50,266 bases of DNA from Planctomycetaceae bacterium (GCA_002709045.1 PAPJ01000051.1:1-50266); one strand, 5' to 3'. Shown: positions 9,501 through 19,682, numbered from the stretch's first letter. The notes: a model not told the origin generated them from the sequence alone. Program-made: numbers and translations.

Positions 9501-9702
9501 TTGTGGTGGCCATATTCTTCAATAACGGTCCGTGTTCCAGTGCAACCTCCAAATACCCATCATGACGCTGAGAGATCGATTCACCGTAAAAACTGGCCTG
9601 CACCCAGTCATCGACATTCGTTAATTCAATTTGATGAGGTTCAACGGCCAACAATTTCTCAACAAATAAAACTACAAGAAAAATCAGGCCGACGCGTATC
9701 AT
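6523..9702 (-). CDS. GH36-like alpha-galactosidase with NPCBM and inserted LamG-like domain
   Basis: A large secreted glycosidase of 1059 aa. The chosen ATG at 9702 has GGAGGA upstream and starts a signal peptide (MIRVGLIFLVVLFVEKLLA). An NPCBM-like sugar-binding domain follows (about residues 25-195), then the GH36 N-terminal sandwich and a barrel with PDYWWIDAGWY and FILWFTPELV. The likely nucleophile is Asp819 in LYRHDG and the acid/base Asp888 in LWRSDY, after the ICSGGGSR segment. GH36 enzymes release alpha-galactose from oligo- or polysaccharides. Oddly, about 220 residues (566-787) interrupt the barrel. They carry a LamG-like domain with its second half first (GKWHLVTATRF, IKLFVDGEL, GEIDDVRIYN), then its first half (HHYPFNGNLEDVAG, NYTLSCWVRMD). 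The active-site residues survive on both sides, so the enzyme may still be functional. Substrate unproven. Confidence 0.85.
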   Translation of the reverse strand: MIRVGLIFLVVLFVEKLLAVEPHQIELTNVDDWVQASFYGESISQRHDGYLEVALEHGPLLKNMATTKVYHKQLGALPMRIHRKTYQHGLYLSSPGTIRVVLPEPGKRFAAVFGIDSNRVTSFYSNAGRGSVVGTVLVGDKQLYETRVMQEGMPGERISVSLAGAKVFTLRTKGHAEGVIEQVDFNQSDWANAEVELISGRRIRLGDLPTAPLAASPRQAMPFSFHYAGQDSRVFLKKWVRKPGADRVTQKKIERTISFRDPATGLVVACEFIVHRTLPVVEWVLRLSNDSDRPTPLIDNVLPLDLSFERDADGEFTLHHSNGSPHSLVRMSDETDYAPRETVLGPEVTKELGSLIGLPASNDLPFFNLEWNGRGAVFAIGWPGQWNASFARDNQRTLTLTAGQQDTAFYLKPGEQVRTPRIAMLLWQGGDWLRAQNLWRRWMVESNLPRTSDGALPPFQHNASSSAHYIESSGATEENQKMFVDRYVDNGIKPDYWWIDAGWYNYKDYWLNVGSWNPNRQRFPNGLKPISDHLHARDMQFILWFTPELVTRGSQIDQQQSQWLLKGGAEWWMGHALIQGEFPAHVNDSGMTLMEDVAAFGTGNPDATATSKKSLADGKWHLVTATRFVNEKTNRSEIKLFVDGELSAVTESKNISPIDKNDSFGVGRQYQTRGIVGEIDDVRIYNMALTPVQVGKLFTHTLEETPIHHYPFNGNLEDVAGNVTGGKIGSGEFRYVQGVRSGDDKALAFNNDYGVKIPNSAHANYTLSCWVRMDAPQAPPWGRGDMRLFNFGDSAAAAWMTEYVDSRIKSQGVDLYRHDGIPPLSYWKSNDEPGRKGISEMKHVTGLLDYWDALRERHPMLRIDICSGGGSRNELETLRRAVPLWRSDYAYETTGMQTLSYGMALWIPFFGTGINTTDSYTFWSQLAPSNTTTWDVRREDFDFQAARKLLEQRRQVISYYYDDYYPLTKYRTDNDVWMAWQFNRPSDSTGIVMCFRRPESAASQMQFKLRGLEPSATYIVTDINGDIIGRASGEKLLTAGVTVSLSTPRSAAVYKYRKR

Positions 9703-9850
9703 AGGGTAATCCTCCGAACAGAATATTAGATAATTCATCCTCAATTATACTTTATCCTTGATGTGGATTTGGTAAGCCTCGGTTTCTCCGTTGGTATCAG
9801 ACCGTTAAAATAAGAATTCGCGGGCATTCGTTGGACCGGACTCAATTTAG

Positions 9851-12800
9851 ATGAAATCACTTCTATCTGTTGCCTTATTCGTATTTTCAGTCGTATGCAA
9901 TCTTCCTTCACAGGCGGATGACATTTCGTTTACGCGCGATATCAGGCCGATCCTTTCCAGCAAGTGCTACAAGTGCCATGGCCCCGATGAAGATGCACGG
10001 GTAACGGAAATGCGACTGGACACCGAGCACGGACTCTTTGAAACTGTAGATGCTCCGGTAACACCCGGCAATCTTAGAAAAAGCGTACTGGCGGAACGAA
10101 TACTAGCAGAAGACCCCGACATCCGCATGCCACCGGCCTCGTCGAATAAGGTTCTTACCGACGAAGAACTTCAACTACTTACTCAATGGATCAAGCAGGG
10201 TGCCAAATACGAACCACACTGGGCGTTTCAGGTTCCGCAGAATATACCACCTCAGCAACCTCGCAAATCCAGTTGGGGAACCAACTCCATTGATAAGTAC
10301 GTTGCCAGCCGATTGGCTACTGCCGGCCTACAGCCATCGGCAACTGCGAATCCAAATACACTAATACGTCGTCTTTATCTGGACTTACTGGGGATTCCGC
10401 CAACCCCGGAAGAGCTGGTAGATGCTATCTCATTAACCTTCAATAAGCATGGTGAGATTAACCGGCAAGAATATGCAGGACTGGTTGATCAGCTATTAGA
10501 ACGCCCTCAATACGGTGAGCGCTGGGCCCGACGATGGCTCGATCTGGCACGTTACGCCGACACCAATGGTTACGAAAAAGATCGTGACCGTAACATGTGG
10601 CCTTACCGCGACTGGGTCATTCATGCGATTAATTCGGGTATGACATTTGACCAGTTTACGATTGAGCAGATCGCCGGTGACATGTTACCCGATGCTACAA
10701 CGGACCAGCGCGTGGCAACAGGTTTCCACCGCAACACGATGCTCAACGAAGAAGGCGGTATCGATCCGCTGGAATTTCGTTTTTATGCGATGACTGATCG
10801 CGTGGCCACAACAGGAACAACCTGGCTTGGATTAACCACCGGTTGCGCTCAATGCCATACGCACAAGTATGACCCAATCACTCACAGGCAATACTATGAG
10901 TTGATGGCTTTCATGAACAATACAGACGAACCTGAACTGGATATCCCCGATGGGATTCTGGATAACTCTTACGCGGAAAGCCTGGCTAAAGCCACCGAAC
11001 TACTGCAACAACTTCCAGCTAAGTATCCGCTCAAAGGAACTGAATTAGAAACCGAGTTTCAGTTATGGCTCAACCAACAACGCCAACGCATTCGCAACTG
11101 GATTCCTATCACACCGGTAAGAATGATAACGAATTTGCCGCATCTTCAGGCGGAACCTGAGCATATCATTTTTGCTTCCGGCGATTCCACCAAGCACGAT
11201 ATTTTCGAACTGGAGTTTGACGTGACTGAAACAGAAGTGCGTGCTATCCGTCTGGAGGCACTACCGGATCCACGTTTACCTAATTACGGCCCCGGAATGA
11301 CTAACTATGAGGGTACCATTGGCGACTTCTTTCTTACTGAATTCGAGCTGCATGTGGATGACCAGCCTGTTCAAATGGAAAAGGCCGTTCACAGTTACGC
11401 CAAAAATCGTTATGGCAATCAGGATACATCAGCTCAGTTAATGATAGACGGCGACATCCAGACCGGTTGGTCGGTTCATGACGGTCAGGGACAGCGGCAT
11501 GTATCGGTAATCGCACCAGCCAAACCGGTCAAAGCCGGGCACTGGAAACTGAGGATGCACTTTGGACGCCACTTCTCCAGTTCCCTAGGCAAATTCCGAT
11601 TATCGATAGCCACTGATAATAAGCCTCTTTCGGCGACGGAACTTCCTGTAGCGAGTGAGCGTCTGCTTCTGCTTCCGGATGCCGAACAAACAGACGAACA
11701 ACGCAATACACTTCTAAGTCAATTTCTATTGCAAACGGCGGAATTGAAAGAACAAGCCGATAGAATCCTGGCATTACAAACACGACCACGCTATCAGCGG
11801 GCATTGGTAATGCAGGAACGTCCACTACAAAACCCACGACCAACTCATCGTCATCACCGTGGCGAATTCCTCAGCCCCAGAGAAGAGGTGACTCCGCAAC
11901 CTTTGAATTTTCTTCACCAATACCCTGATGACCTGCCGCGTAACAGGCTTGGTTTTGCCCGCTGGCTGGTGTCACCCGAAAATCCGCTCACTTCGCGAGT
12001 TGTGGCGAACCGCCAGTGGGACGCATTCTTTGGCAAAGGCATTGTCGCTACACTTGATGACTTTGGATTCCAGGGAAGCCCTCCCACACATCCGCTGCTA
12101 CTTGATCATCTGGCAACCCAACTGGTCGCTAACAACTGGTCGCTTCGTTGGCTTCACAAGTACATCGTGACCAGCGCCACTTACCAACAATCAAGCCGCG
12201 TGAAGACAGACGCTCGGGCCGTTGACCCCGAAAACCAGCTGCTAAGCTATTTTCCTCGCGTGAGACTTGACGCGGAAGTATTTAGAGATGCCGTACTACA
12301 AAGTTCCGGCTTACTGTCGCTGAAAATGTATGGCCCTCCTGTTCGACCGTTGCAACCCGATGGTATTGCCGCTGCCGCCTATGGTTCTCCCAAATGGATT
12401 CCCAGTACAGGTGAAGACCGCTACCGTCGCAGTTTGTATACCTACACCAAACGGACCGCACCTTTTGCTATGTTCAACACATTTGATGCACCGAGCGGCG
12501 AATTCTGTACAGCCCGACGCAACAAATCCAATACAGCCCTTCAGGCACTTACTGTATTAAATGATGTTATGTTTCTGGATATTGCCAGGCAATTCGGAAC
12601 AGAAATCTCAAGATCAGAGGATAGCCAGGAGAATAAAATAAGAATGGCCTTTGTCCGAGTCCTTTGTCGTCCGCCCACCGAGATCGAGAAAGAGACAATA
12701 CAGGACTATTTCGACTCACTTGAGGAGCAATACAGAGCCGTTCCTGAAGATGCTACGATACTGGTTGGGATTGAAGGCAGTGCGGCAATCGAGGCAGCTG

Positions 12801-12859
12801 CCTGGACGGGTGTTGTTCGAGTGTTATTCTCAACAGATGAAGCAATTAATAAAAACTAA
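9851..12859 (+). CDS. PSD1 planctomycete cytochrome C / DUF1549 / DUF1553 protein
   Basis: A secreted protein of 1002 aa in the classic PSD1 layout. The signal peptide (residues 1-22) is followed by a planctomycete cytochrome C domain with the heme site CYKCH (39-43) and a late MPP ligand region. DUF1549 spans about 143-360 and holds a second C-x-x-C-H site, CAQCH at 332-336. A beta-rich, discoidin-like middle region lies at about 430-590, and DUF1553 at about 695-960. Such proteins are thought to be c-type cytochromes acting in the periplasm or at the surface; their enzymatic role is not settled. The gene is directly followed, after five bases, by a DUF1501 gene, the usual pairing in planctomycetes. 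It is divergent from the GH36-like gene, so the shared 148-base gap probably carries both promoters, although I could not identify boxes. Confidence 0.92.
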   Translation: MKSLLSVALFVFSVVCNLPSQADDISFTRDIRPILSSKCYKCHGPDEDARVTEMRLDTEHGLFETVDAPVTPGNLRKSVLAERILAEDPDIRMPPASSNKVLTDEELQLLTQWIKQGAKYEPHWAFQVPQNIPPQQPRKSSWGTNSIDKYVASRLATAGLQPSATANPNTLIRRLYLDLLGIPPTPEELVDAISLTFNKHGEINRQEYAGLVDQLLERPQYGERWARRWLDLARYADTNGYEKDRDRNMWPYRDWVIHAINSGMTFDQFTIEQIAGDMLPDATTDQRVATGFHRNTMLNEEGGIDPLEFRFYAMTDRVATTGTTWLGLTTGCAQCHTHKYDPITHRQYYELMAFMNNTDEPELDIPDGILDNSYAESLAKATELLQQLPAKYPLKGTELETEFQLWLNQQRQRIRNWIPITPVRMITNLPHLQAEPEHIIFASGDSTKHDIFELEFDVTETEVRAIRLEALPDPRLPNYGPGMTNYEGTIGDFFLTEFELHVDDQPVQMEKAVHSYAKNRYGNQDTSAQLMIDGDIQTGWSVHDGQGQRHVSVIAPAKPVKAGHWKLRMHFGRHFSSSLGKFRLSIATDNKPLSATELPVASERLLLLPDAEQTDEQRNTLLSQFLLQTAELKEQADRILALQTRPRYQRALVMQERPLQNPRPTHRHHRGEFLSPREEVTPQPLNFLHQYPDDLPRNRLGFARWLVSPENPLTSRVVANRQWDAFFGKGIVATLDDFGFQGSPPTHPLLLDHLATQLVANNWSLRWLHKYIVTSATYQQSSRVKTDARAVDPENQLLSYFPRVRLDAEVFRDAVLQSSGLLSLKMYGPPVRPLQPDGIAAAAYGSPKWIPSTGEDRYRRSLYTYTKRTAPFAMFNTFDAPSGEFCTARRNKSNTALQALTVLNDVMFLDIARQFGTEISRSEDSQENKIRMAFVRVLCRPPTEIEKETIQDYFDSLEEQYRAVPEDATILVGIEGSAAIEAAAWTGVVRVLFSTDEAINKN

Positions 12860-12864
12860 CAGCT

Positions 12865-14295
12865 ATGAAAAATAACCCTTTACTTCAATTAACACGGCGA
12901 ACATTCCTCAGGGATTGCGGAGTTGGTACAGGCAAAGTCGCTCTGGCCTCTCTTCTGAGTGATGCTGTATACGCCTCTGATAAAAAACAGGGGTCTGGAT
13001 TAGCAGGGCATGTTAAGACACACCATAAGCAGCAGGTGAAGGCCGTGATTCACCTGTTTATGGCAGGTGCCCCCAGCCAGTTGGAACTATTCACTGAAAA
13101 ACCGCTTCTGAAAGAGCTGGAAGGTCAACCACTTCCGGATTCAATTCTGGGTGACCAACGCTATGCATTCATACAGGCAAATGCCGGCGTACTTGGACCA
13201 CAATTCAAATTTGCCAGATATGGCGAGAATGGTCAGGAAATCTCTGAGGCATTACCGCACCTACAAACTATTGCTGACGACATCTGCATGTTGCGGGCGG
13301 TGCATACGGATCAGTTCAATCATGCTCCCGGTCAGTTATTCTTCAACACGGGCTTTGGCCAACCAGGGCGTCCGAGTATTGGTTCCTGGGCCATGTATGC
13401 CCTCGGAGCCGAGACGCAGGACTTACCGGCATACGTTGTCATGAATACCGGAAGTGGACTTAGTGGTGGAGCAGGGCTATATTCCAGCGGTTTTTTACCA
13501 ACGGTCAATACAGGGATAATGTTTAGAAATCAGGGACCTCCCATCCTTAACGTCGAGACACCACAAGGAATTAGTGAACGTGGACAGCTGGATGCCTTCG
13601 ATGTCCTGAAAACATTGAATCAGCAACAGTATTCCAAATTGAATGATCCCGAAATCCAAACTCGAATTGCTTCTTTTGAAATGGCAGCACGACTACAGGT
13701 ATCTGCGCCGGAATTGATGAATTTAACTAAGGAATCTCAGGAAACTCTTGATCTTTACGGTTGCCGACCCGAGCAGGCTTCATTTGCCCGTGCATGCCTG
13801 CTGGCGCGACGTATGGTCCAACGGGGAGTGCGTTACATTAATATTTTCCATAGCGGCTGGGACGCTCACTCCAATGTAAAAGGTAATTGTTCCAGCAATT
13901 GCACGAAAACGGATCAGGCCTCCACGGCACTGGTCAAAGATCTTAAAAGATTGGGGCTACTCGACAGCACATTAGTTGTTTGGGGTGGGGAGTTTGGGCG
14001 AACACCGATGATTGAAAAAAATCCGACGCTGGGGCGGAACAACGGGCGGGATCATCACCCACAGGCTTACACGATGTGGATGGCCGGCGGAAATATGAAG
14101 GCCGGATTCTCTATGGGGGAAACAGATGAATTTGGGTTCCATCCAACAGAGGACGCTGTTCATGTACACGACATACAGGCTACGATACTACATCAACTCG
14201 GACTAGATCACGAAAGACTAACCTATCACCATGCCGGGCGTGATTTCCGTCTAACAGACGTTCATGGGAAAGTGATCTCTAAGGCGATAGCCTAA
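12865..14295 (+). CDS. DUF1501 protein paired with PSD1
   Basis: A 476-aa DUF1501 protein with a Tat-type signal, LTRRTFLRDCGVGTGKVALA, at about residues 9-28. Signatures include FMAGAPSQLELF, VVWGGEFGRTPMIE and NNGRDHHPQAYTMWMAGG. It starts five bases after the PSD1 stop, so the two are translated from one transcript and likely act together outside the cytoplasm. It belongs to the same subfamily as the DUF1501 gene at 36022, which also follows a PSD1 gene; both contain the rare GRDHHP signature and an LTDVHG tail. The gene ends in a four-base overlap (CTAA) with the converging sulfatase gene, leaving no room for a terminator between them. Confidence 0.9.
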   Translation: MKNNPLLQLTRRTFLRDCGVGTGKVALASLLSDAVYASDKKQGSGLAGHVKTHHKQQVKAVIHLFMAGAPSQLELFTEKPLLKELEGQPLPDSILGDQRYAFIQANAGVLGPQFKFARYGENGQEISEALPHLQTIADDICMLRAVHTDQFNHAPGQLFFNTGFGQPGRPSIGSWAMYALGAETQDLPAYVVMNTGSGLSGGAGLYSSGFLPTVNTGIMFRNQGPPILNVETPQGISERGQLDAFDVLKTLNQQQYSKLNDPEIQTRIASFEMAARLQVSAPELMNLTKESQETLDLYGCRPEQASFARACLLARRMVQRGVRYINIFHSGWDAHSNVKGNCSSNCTKTDQASTALVKDLKRLGLLDSTLVVWGGEFGRTPMIEKNPTLGRNNGRDHHPQAYTMWMAGGNMKAGFSMGETDEFGFHPTEDAVHVHDIQATILHQLGLDHERLTYHHAGRDFRLTDVHGKVISKAIA

Positions 14296-16085
14296 TCGTC
14301 CAGATACTTTACGGGAATAGCATCAGTGTGGTAGTACTGAATATTCTTGCTAAACTCCGATCCTACCCAGGTGGCAAAGGAAACACGACCGTCTTTGGGG
14401 TTTGAAGGAATATCAAACTCAACGACTAATTGTCCTCGGCCCTGAATTTCTGCTTTCTTGCGGTCAACCTGTTCAGCATTTTTACCTTGTTTCAATGTGA
14501 TCGTAATCCCCTGCGTTCCCAGAGCTTTTGGCAGGTCATAATTAACGACATACTTCACTTTGGTTGCGGCGGTAACCGGCTTTGGCAGTGTAATCGTAAA
14601 GATCTTTGTTTTTTGCGGGGGCGTTTTCGATCTTGCATTGTTCTTTTTGCGTGCGGCAGCCTTCATCTCCCAGGCCAGCACATATGATTCCCGAGCATCC
14701 GGGTCATCAAATTCTCTGAAGCATTCAAGCATGTGGTCATTGGTCTGCTTCATCCACTGCAACAATCGTTGACGTTGCTGCTCAATCATTTTCTGATGAG
14801 CCGGGCTATCGATGAGATTGTGTAAACAGTCCGGGTCATGTTCAATATCGTAAAACTCCTCAGGCACACGATATTTATACATTGCCAGTCGTCCTGCAAG
14901 ATACGTTTCTGATTTTGCCAGGTCAGCCATACGTTTAAACGTCTGGGTCCCGGTGGTAGCAGTGGCAAAGACGCGGGTTCCATTAGACCAGGCATTGGCC
15001 AGATAGAGGTACTTCTTTGTCTGTACAGCGCGGATTGGATCGCGTGAACGACCCGAATTCTCATTGTATTCTTTTACCACGAAGTCCCGCCTTTGCTGAC
15101 TTTCCCCCTGAAGCAGCGGTGCAAAGGAACGACCATCCAGTTTCGGAACATCGGCTCCAACGATTTCAAGAATAGTCGGCGTCAAATCCACCGCAGAAAC
15201 CATATGTTGTGCATCGATGGTGTTTGGCTTAGTCGTACCTGGCCAGCGAATGGCTAAAGGAGTATGTGTACTGTGGTGATAAAGCTGGGTCTTGGCAAAA
15301 GGCAGCGGCATTCCATGATCTGACAGAAACACGACCACCGTATTATCTTCTGCTCCGGACTTTTTCAAGGAGTCCAGAATCTGACCAACACAGTCATCCG
15401 CCCGACTCACACTGCTGTAATACAGTGCCAACTCCTGTCGCACCACGGGATCATCAAAAAGAAAACCTGGCACCGGAACGTCGTCGGTATCGATAATCAT
15501 TGATGGTTGATTTTTATCCCCCTCACCAGAGAAGAACGGTTTGTGAGGGTCTGACACATTCAGCATTAGGCAAAACGGTTTTTTTGCTTTCACGGCTGCT
15601 GCGATACCACGTGCTGTTGCCTCACCAAAGTGAGATGGGTTTTTTTTGTCATAGCTAGAGCCATCGACAGCCGCATCCAAAATCGCATCCCAGGGATAGG
15701 GATGATAGGGGGTGGAATGAGTGGTTTTCCCCATAATTGCGGTAAAGTAGCCGGCTTGCTTCATCAAATCAACAAGATGTTTATGTTTTGGTTGGCGAAC
15801 CTGATAGAATCCTTCCACTTCGTTATTGTGAGGATAAAGTCCGGACCACATCACGTTTCTCCCCGGCATACAGTTCCCGACCTGTACATGAGCAAATTGA
15901 AATCGAAGACCTGAGCGAACCAAACCATCCATATGAGGCGAGATATTGTCAATCGGACAACCATAGGAGCCAATCGAATCGGCACTCATATCATCAACGG
16001 TAATAATCAGGACATTAGGCTGAGCCTCTGCCGCAGCAACCACAACCAAAAGGGCGAAGGAGACCGCCAATGCACGAAAAAACAT
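14292..16085 (-). CDS. Secreted sulfatase with C-terminal beta domain
   Basis: A type I sulfatase of 597 aa, last of four tandem sulfatase genes on this strand. A signal peptide covers residues 1-21. The metal-binding pair is Asp31-Asp32 in TVDDMSADSIGSYGC. The signature C-M-P-G-R at 72-76 carries Cys72, which a formylglycine-generating enzyme would convert to the active residue. VVVFLSDHGMPLPFAKTQLY is the later metal and sulfate-binding segment. The sequence resembles heparan N-sulfatase-like enzymes. Beyond the usual end (about residue 480) there is an Ala/Lys/Arg-rich linker and a beta-rich region (about 490-597) that could bind substrate or the cell surface. It should remove sulfate esters or N-sulfate from a polysaccharide. 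No formylglycine-generating enzyme gene is in this window, so it must lie elsewhere. Confidence 0.88.
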   Translation of the reverse strand: MFFRALAVSFALLVVVAAAEAQPNVLIITVDDMSADSIGSYGCPIDNISPHMDGLVRSGLRFQFAHVQVGNCMPGRNVMWSGLYPHNNEVEGFYQVRQPKHKHLVDLMKQAGYFTAIMGKTTHSTPYHPYPWDAILDAAVDGSSYDKKNPSHFGEATARGIAAAVKAKKPFCLMLNVSDPHKPFFSGEGDKNQPSMIIDTDDVPVPGFLFDDPVVRQELALYYSSVSRADDCVGQILDSLKKSGAEDNTVVVFLSDHGMPLPFAKTQLYHHSTHTPLAIRWPGTTKPNTIDAQHMVSAVDLTPTILEIVGADVPKLDGRSFAPLLQGESQQRRDFVVKEYNENSGRSRDPIRAVQTKKYLYLANAWSNGTRVFATATTGTQTFKRMADLAKSETYLAGRLAMYKYRVPEEFYDIEHDPDCLHNLIDSPAHQKMIEQQRQRLLQWMKQTNDHMLECFREFDDPDARESYVLAWEMKAAARKKNNARSKTPPQKTKIFTITLPKPVTAATKVKYVVNYDLPKALGTQGITITLKQGKNAEQVDRKKAEIQGRGQLVVEFDIPSNPKDGRVSFATWVGSEFSKNIQYYHTDAIPVKYLDD

Positions 16086-16131
16086 TTAGATTTCCTATTT
16101 AGCAAGGGAATAACTTTTCAACTTAAAGGTT

Positions 16132-17991
16132 TTATTTTTCCAGATCCTTGATAACTTTGCCAAGCACCTGATTTACATAACCGTTATAACGGCCATCCGG
16201 CGATGCCCCGCCTTTACGAGGTAAGGCCTTGATTTGCTGTAAAGCATGAGCCGCTGCGGCGTCGAGTTTATCCACTGCATTCAAAGCTGCAAGGGAGATA
16301 AAGACAGACCGCTCCTCAGTCCAGTCGGCAAGCGATAAGAGGTGGTCTGTTGCAACCCGTGCATCATCACGCCTGCCATACTTTGCTAATGTGTAGGCAC
16401 CTGCAATTTGTACATAAGGCGACTCGTCTTTAAGGCAGTTTCGTATGGCAGCGGCCTGTTTTGCGTATGCAACTTCGCCGCGATTAAGTAGGCCAACAGC
16501 TCCCCAATAGCGAACAGCACTATCTTTATCGCCAAGATATTTCACCATTAGGGCAAGACTTTCTTCGTCCCGATGTGTTGCATTAGAAGCAGCCTCAAAG
16601 ATTTTCGCAAACGGATAGATCTTATTGTTGTGACCCATTTCGTAAGGAGACACACCAATACTACGGCTGTGAATCTCTCCTTCAGGCAAAAATCCAACGT
16701 CGCGTATCTGTTCACACCAACCATAAAGAGCTCCTCGTAATTCTTTAAGAATGGCCTGATGGGCATCTGAATCAACCAGGTTATTGACTTCATCAGGATC
16801 GGCCTGAAGATCATACAGTTCTTCTGACGGTTTAAGATTCCAGTACGCGGACTGTGCTTCGTTAAGTTTTCCGGCCAGATAGTCCCGTTTCCAGGCGGCC
16901 GTGGACGGAGTCACAAAATTATAGGCAACATATTGCCCGTAGATAAAGTGCGGATTGAAATTGCGGATATAGTGGTAGCGACCGTCGGTGACTGTACGAA
17001 TAAAATCATATCGTTCGTCCATGCGATCACGAAAACCAAACATATACTTCGGTTTGGCTTGCTGGTACTTCCCGGCAAATGCGTGGCCTTGCATATGACT
17101 AGGTGGCTTTACGCCAGCCAAACTCAGAACCGTTGGAGCCAGATCAACAAAATTCACCAATCTGTCGCTGGTCCCCCCGGACTTATACTCTTTAGGAGCC
17201 AGATGCTTCCACTTTTCCGGGAAGTAAACAACCATTGGAACCGAGAGTCCGGAGTTATACGGCCAGCGTTTTGACCGAGACATACCACTTCCGTGGTCGC
17301 CATAATAAAAAACAATGGTTTCATCGGTGAGTCCGGCACGATCCAACTCAGCAAGCCGCTGACCTGCAACAGCATCGGCCTGACTAACGATATCGTAATA
17401 CTGTGCCCAATCCTGACGGGATTCAGCATTATCCGGATGGTAGGCCGGAATTCGAACCTTGGCAGGATTCAGAATTTTTTCATGGGGGCGTTTACGGATT
17501 TTACTTTCATGGCTAATCGTAATATTAAAAATCGCGAAAAACGGCTGACCGGCCGCACGATCTCGATAATGGCCTTTATTTGAAGAGACATCCCAGCCCT
17601 TATCGGCTTTCTTAACGTTGTAATCCTGTTTGGAATTATTGCTGGTATAATAGCCCGCCTCCTTTAGGTACCAGGGGTAAAACTGCACATCATCTGGCAG
17701 TGAAACCATGCTTCGCATGTGCTGTCCACCAATCGACGGTGGATACATCCCCGTAATAATACAGGTTCTCGCTGGTGCACATACCGGGGCACAGGACCAG
17801 GCGAGGTCAAAAAGCATGCCTTTCTTAGCCAACGCATCCACACTAGGCGTTACCGCCAATACATCGCCATAACAACCCATCTCCGGCCCATGGTCTTCAC
17901 TTGTTATCCACAGAATATTTGGTTTCTCAGCTGCATCCGTATAGGACACAACACCAGCAACGAACACCAATGACAGCAAAAGATTTTTCAT
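16132..17991 (-). CDS. Secreted sulfatase with C-terminal HEAT-like repeats
   Basis: A type I sulfatase of 619 aa from the chosen ATG at 17991; a GTG at 18015 in the same frame is less likely because the signal peptide begins MKNLLLSLVFVAGVVS at the ATG. The active-site signature C-A-P-A-R lies at 71-75 after SCAPV, and the metal site uses the TSEDHGPEMGCYG segment near residue 31, where Glu replaces the first Asp of the usual DD pair. VFYYGDHGSGMSRSKRWPY is the later metal segment. The last 150 residues form helical HEAT-like repeats (LVKYLGDKDSAVRYWGAVGL, IRNCLKDESPYVQIAGAYTL), an addition seen in other planctomycete sulfatases. The repeats may hold a partner or the substrate. It sits third in the tandem set, 46 bases ahead of the next gene. 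Confidence 0.88.
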   Translation of the reverse strand: MKNLLLSLVFVAGVVSYTDAAEKPNILWITSEDHGPEMGCYGDVLAVTPSVDALAKKGMLFDLAWSCAPVCAPARTCIITGMYPPSIGGQHMRSMVSLPDDVQFYPWYLKEAGYYTSNNSKQDYNVKKADKGWDVSSNKGHYRDRAAGQPFFAIFNITISHESKIRKRPHEKILNPAKVRIPAYHPDNAESRQDWAQYYDIVSQADAVAGQRLAELDRAGLTDETIVFYYGDHGSGMSRSKRWPYNSGLSVPMVVYFPEKWKHLAPKEYKSGGTSDRLVNFVDLAPTVLSLAGVKPPSHMQGHAFAGKYQQAKPKYMFGFRDRMDERYDFIRTVTDGRYHYIRNFNPHFIYGQYVAYNFVTPSTAAWKRDYLAGKLNEAQSAYWNLKPSEELYDLQADPDEVNNLVDSDAHQAILKELRGALYGWCEQIRDVGFLPEGEIHSRSIGVSPYEMGHNNKIYPFAKIFEAASNATHRDEESLALMVKYLGDKDSAVRYWGAVGLLNRGEVAYAKQAAAIRNCLKDESPYVQIAGAYTLAKYGRRDDARVATDHLLSLADWTEERSVFISLAALNAVDKLDAAAAHALQQIKALPRKGGASPDGRYNGYVNQVLGKVIKDLEK

Positions 17992-18054
17992 TACAGAATC
18001 CCCGGTCAAAATCACTTCAATCTCTATGTACTGCTAATTGTTACACTAACGCGC

Positions 18055-19656
18055 TTATCGCCTGAACGGCTCAGTAAACGGAGGTTTATCAAATGTCGCC
18101 CCGTCACCCATAACACGAGGATCCCCTGTTGATTTCAGTTCACTCATCAGCTGGCCCTTAAGCCTCATTTTCACCTCTGCATATTTGAGGTTACCAGCCA
18201 CATTATGAACCTGATCGGGGTCATCGGTAAGGACATACAACTCTTCAGACGGTCGTTTCCCAAAAGCCCATTGATAATGCTGCTTCCATTGTGGCTGGTG
18301 TCGATGTTCAATAAGCCAGGCTTTGGTAGGACTGGCATCCAGATCACCGAAGGCAATAAACGTATTGTTCTCAAGTTGCTGCGTCGCGGGAGCAGACTTA
18401 TCGGTCACAGCCATCGGTGAACCCATCGGCCAGCGATCCGGCTTAAAGTTAATAATATACAAGTAGTCCTTCGTGCGAATCGCGCGTTGAGGATAGGGTA
18501 AAAAACCGTCTCGTACAGCTGCCACATGGCGTTCACGTCCGGTGACCACCCAATCGCGAGATTCATCCACGAGACCATTACGATTCGACTCTAAGACGGG
18601 AACAAGGCTCTTTCCTGTCATAACTTGCGGTGGCACAACTCCCCCTATTTCAAGAAATGTCGGGGCAAGATCCATCAGATTAACAAAATCTTCGACAACC
18701 CGGGCTTTGGACTGGCCGGGAATGGAAACAATCAATGGAACCTGAGTACCAAAATCATACAAATTACATTTTCCACGAGGAAAGCCCGGAGCACCATGAT
18801 CTCCACTAATAACAATCATCGTATTATCGAGTTCACCAGTTTTGCTTAGCACTTCCAGGACAGTCTTCAATCCGGCATCGAACGCCCTAACTTCTCCCAG
18901 ATAGTCTGCAAAATCCTGTCGAACTTCATGCACATCCGGTAGAAAGGCCGGAAGCTTTCCTTTAAGATCATCCGGGGTGATTCCCCACAGATGCTTGCCA
19001 CTACCTTTAATCCATTTGCGATGAACATTTGTTGGCCCCCACCAATAACAGAACGGTGCATCATCAGGCCTGTCGTCCAGAAATGACTGGACATTTTTTC
19101 GTAGCTCGTCCAGCAAAACCTGCTTAGCCTGTTCTGTCGTTTTATCCTGACGTTCTACGATTTGGTATACCACCTGCGAAAAACCATTAAAGCGAACGCC
19201 AGCCGATTCGAACTCCTGCTGCTTGCCTCCATAGGGAGCATCCCGCGGGGTACCAGGACTCCAAACCTTATAGGTTTGACCAATATAATAACCTTCTTTT
19301 TGAAGCAATAGAGGGTAAGTGGGTATCATTGGATCCCAAACCGCACCCTGTAGAATTGCCCCCCGCCCGGTCCGATAGAAATACTGTCCCGAGAGAAGAG
19401 AACTACGACATGGTGTGCAGGACGGTGCCGTGACAAAAGCATTTTTAAACAGGGTTCCTTTAGCTGCAATCGCATCAATTGCCGGCGTCTGAAAAACTGA
19501 ATTAATCGAATTTTCACCATCCACCTGCGCATAGCAACTGGCGTATTTACCCCAATCGTCAGCAAATGCAAACAGGATATTCGGACGTTTTTCTTCTGCC
19601 GATAACACCGAACAACCGGCAAGTAGTAAGCAAAGAGTACAGAGCAAATTTTTCAT
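18055..19656 (-). CDS. Sulfatase, probable lipoprotein
   Basis: A type I sulfatase of 533 aa. The signal region [20 protein letters not shown] contains L-A-G-C, a lipobox with Cys15, so the protein is probably a lipid-anchored sulfatase, unlike its neighbours. Metal-binding residues lie in [13 protein letters not shown] and the active-site signature C-T-P-C-R begins at Cys80. [20 protein letters not shown] is the later metal and substrate segment. The enzyme should hydrolyse sulfate esters of an external substrate. It lies between two other sulfatase genes, 26 bases after the one at 19683. Because each of the four tandem sulfatases has a different signature and tail, they probably attack different linkages of one polymer; this is inference. 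Confidence 0.88.
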   Translation of the reverse strand: MKNLLCTLCLLLAGCSVLSAEEKRPNILFAFADDWGKYASCYAQVDGENSINSVFQTPAIDAIAAKGTLFKNAFVTAPSCTPCRSSLLSGQYFYRTGRGAILQGAVWDPMIPTYPLLLQKEGYYIGQTYKVWSPGTPRDAPYGGKQQEFESAGVRFNGFSQVVYQIVERQDKTTEQAKQVLLDELRKNVQSFLDDRPDDAPFCYWWGPTNVHRKWIKGSGKHLWGITPDDLKGKLPAFLPDVHEVRQDFADYLGEVRAFDAGLKTVLEVLSKTGELDNTMIVISGDHGAPGFPRGKCNLYDFGTQVPLIVSIPGQSKARVVEDFVNLMDLAPTFLEIGGVVPPQVMTGKSLVPVLESNRNGLVDESRDWVVTGRERHVAAVRDGFLPYPQRAIRTKDYLYIINFKPDRWPMGSPMAVTDKSAPATQQLENNTFIAFGDLDASPTKAWLIEHRHQPQWKQHYQWAFGKRPSEELYVLTDDPDQVHNVAGNLKYAEVKMRLKGQLMSELKSTGDPRVMGDGATFDKPPFTEPFRR

Positions 19657-19682
19657 TTCAGCAGTAACCTCTGGAAAGCTAA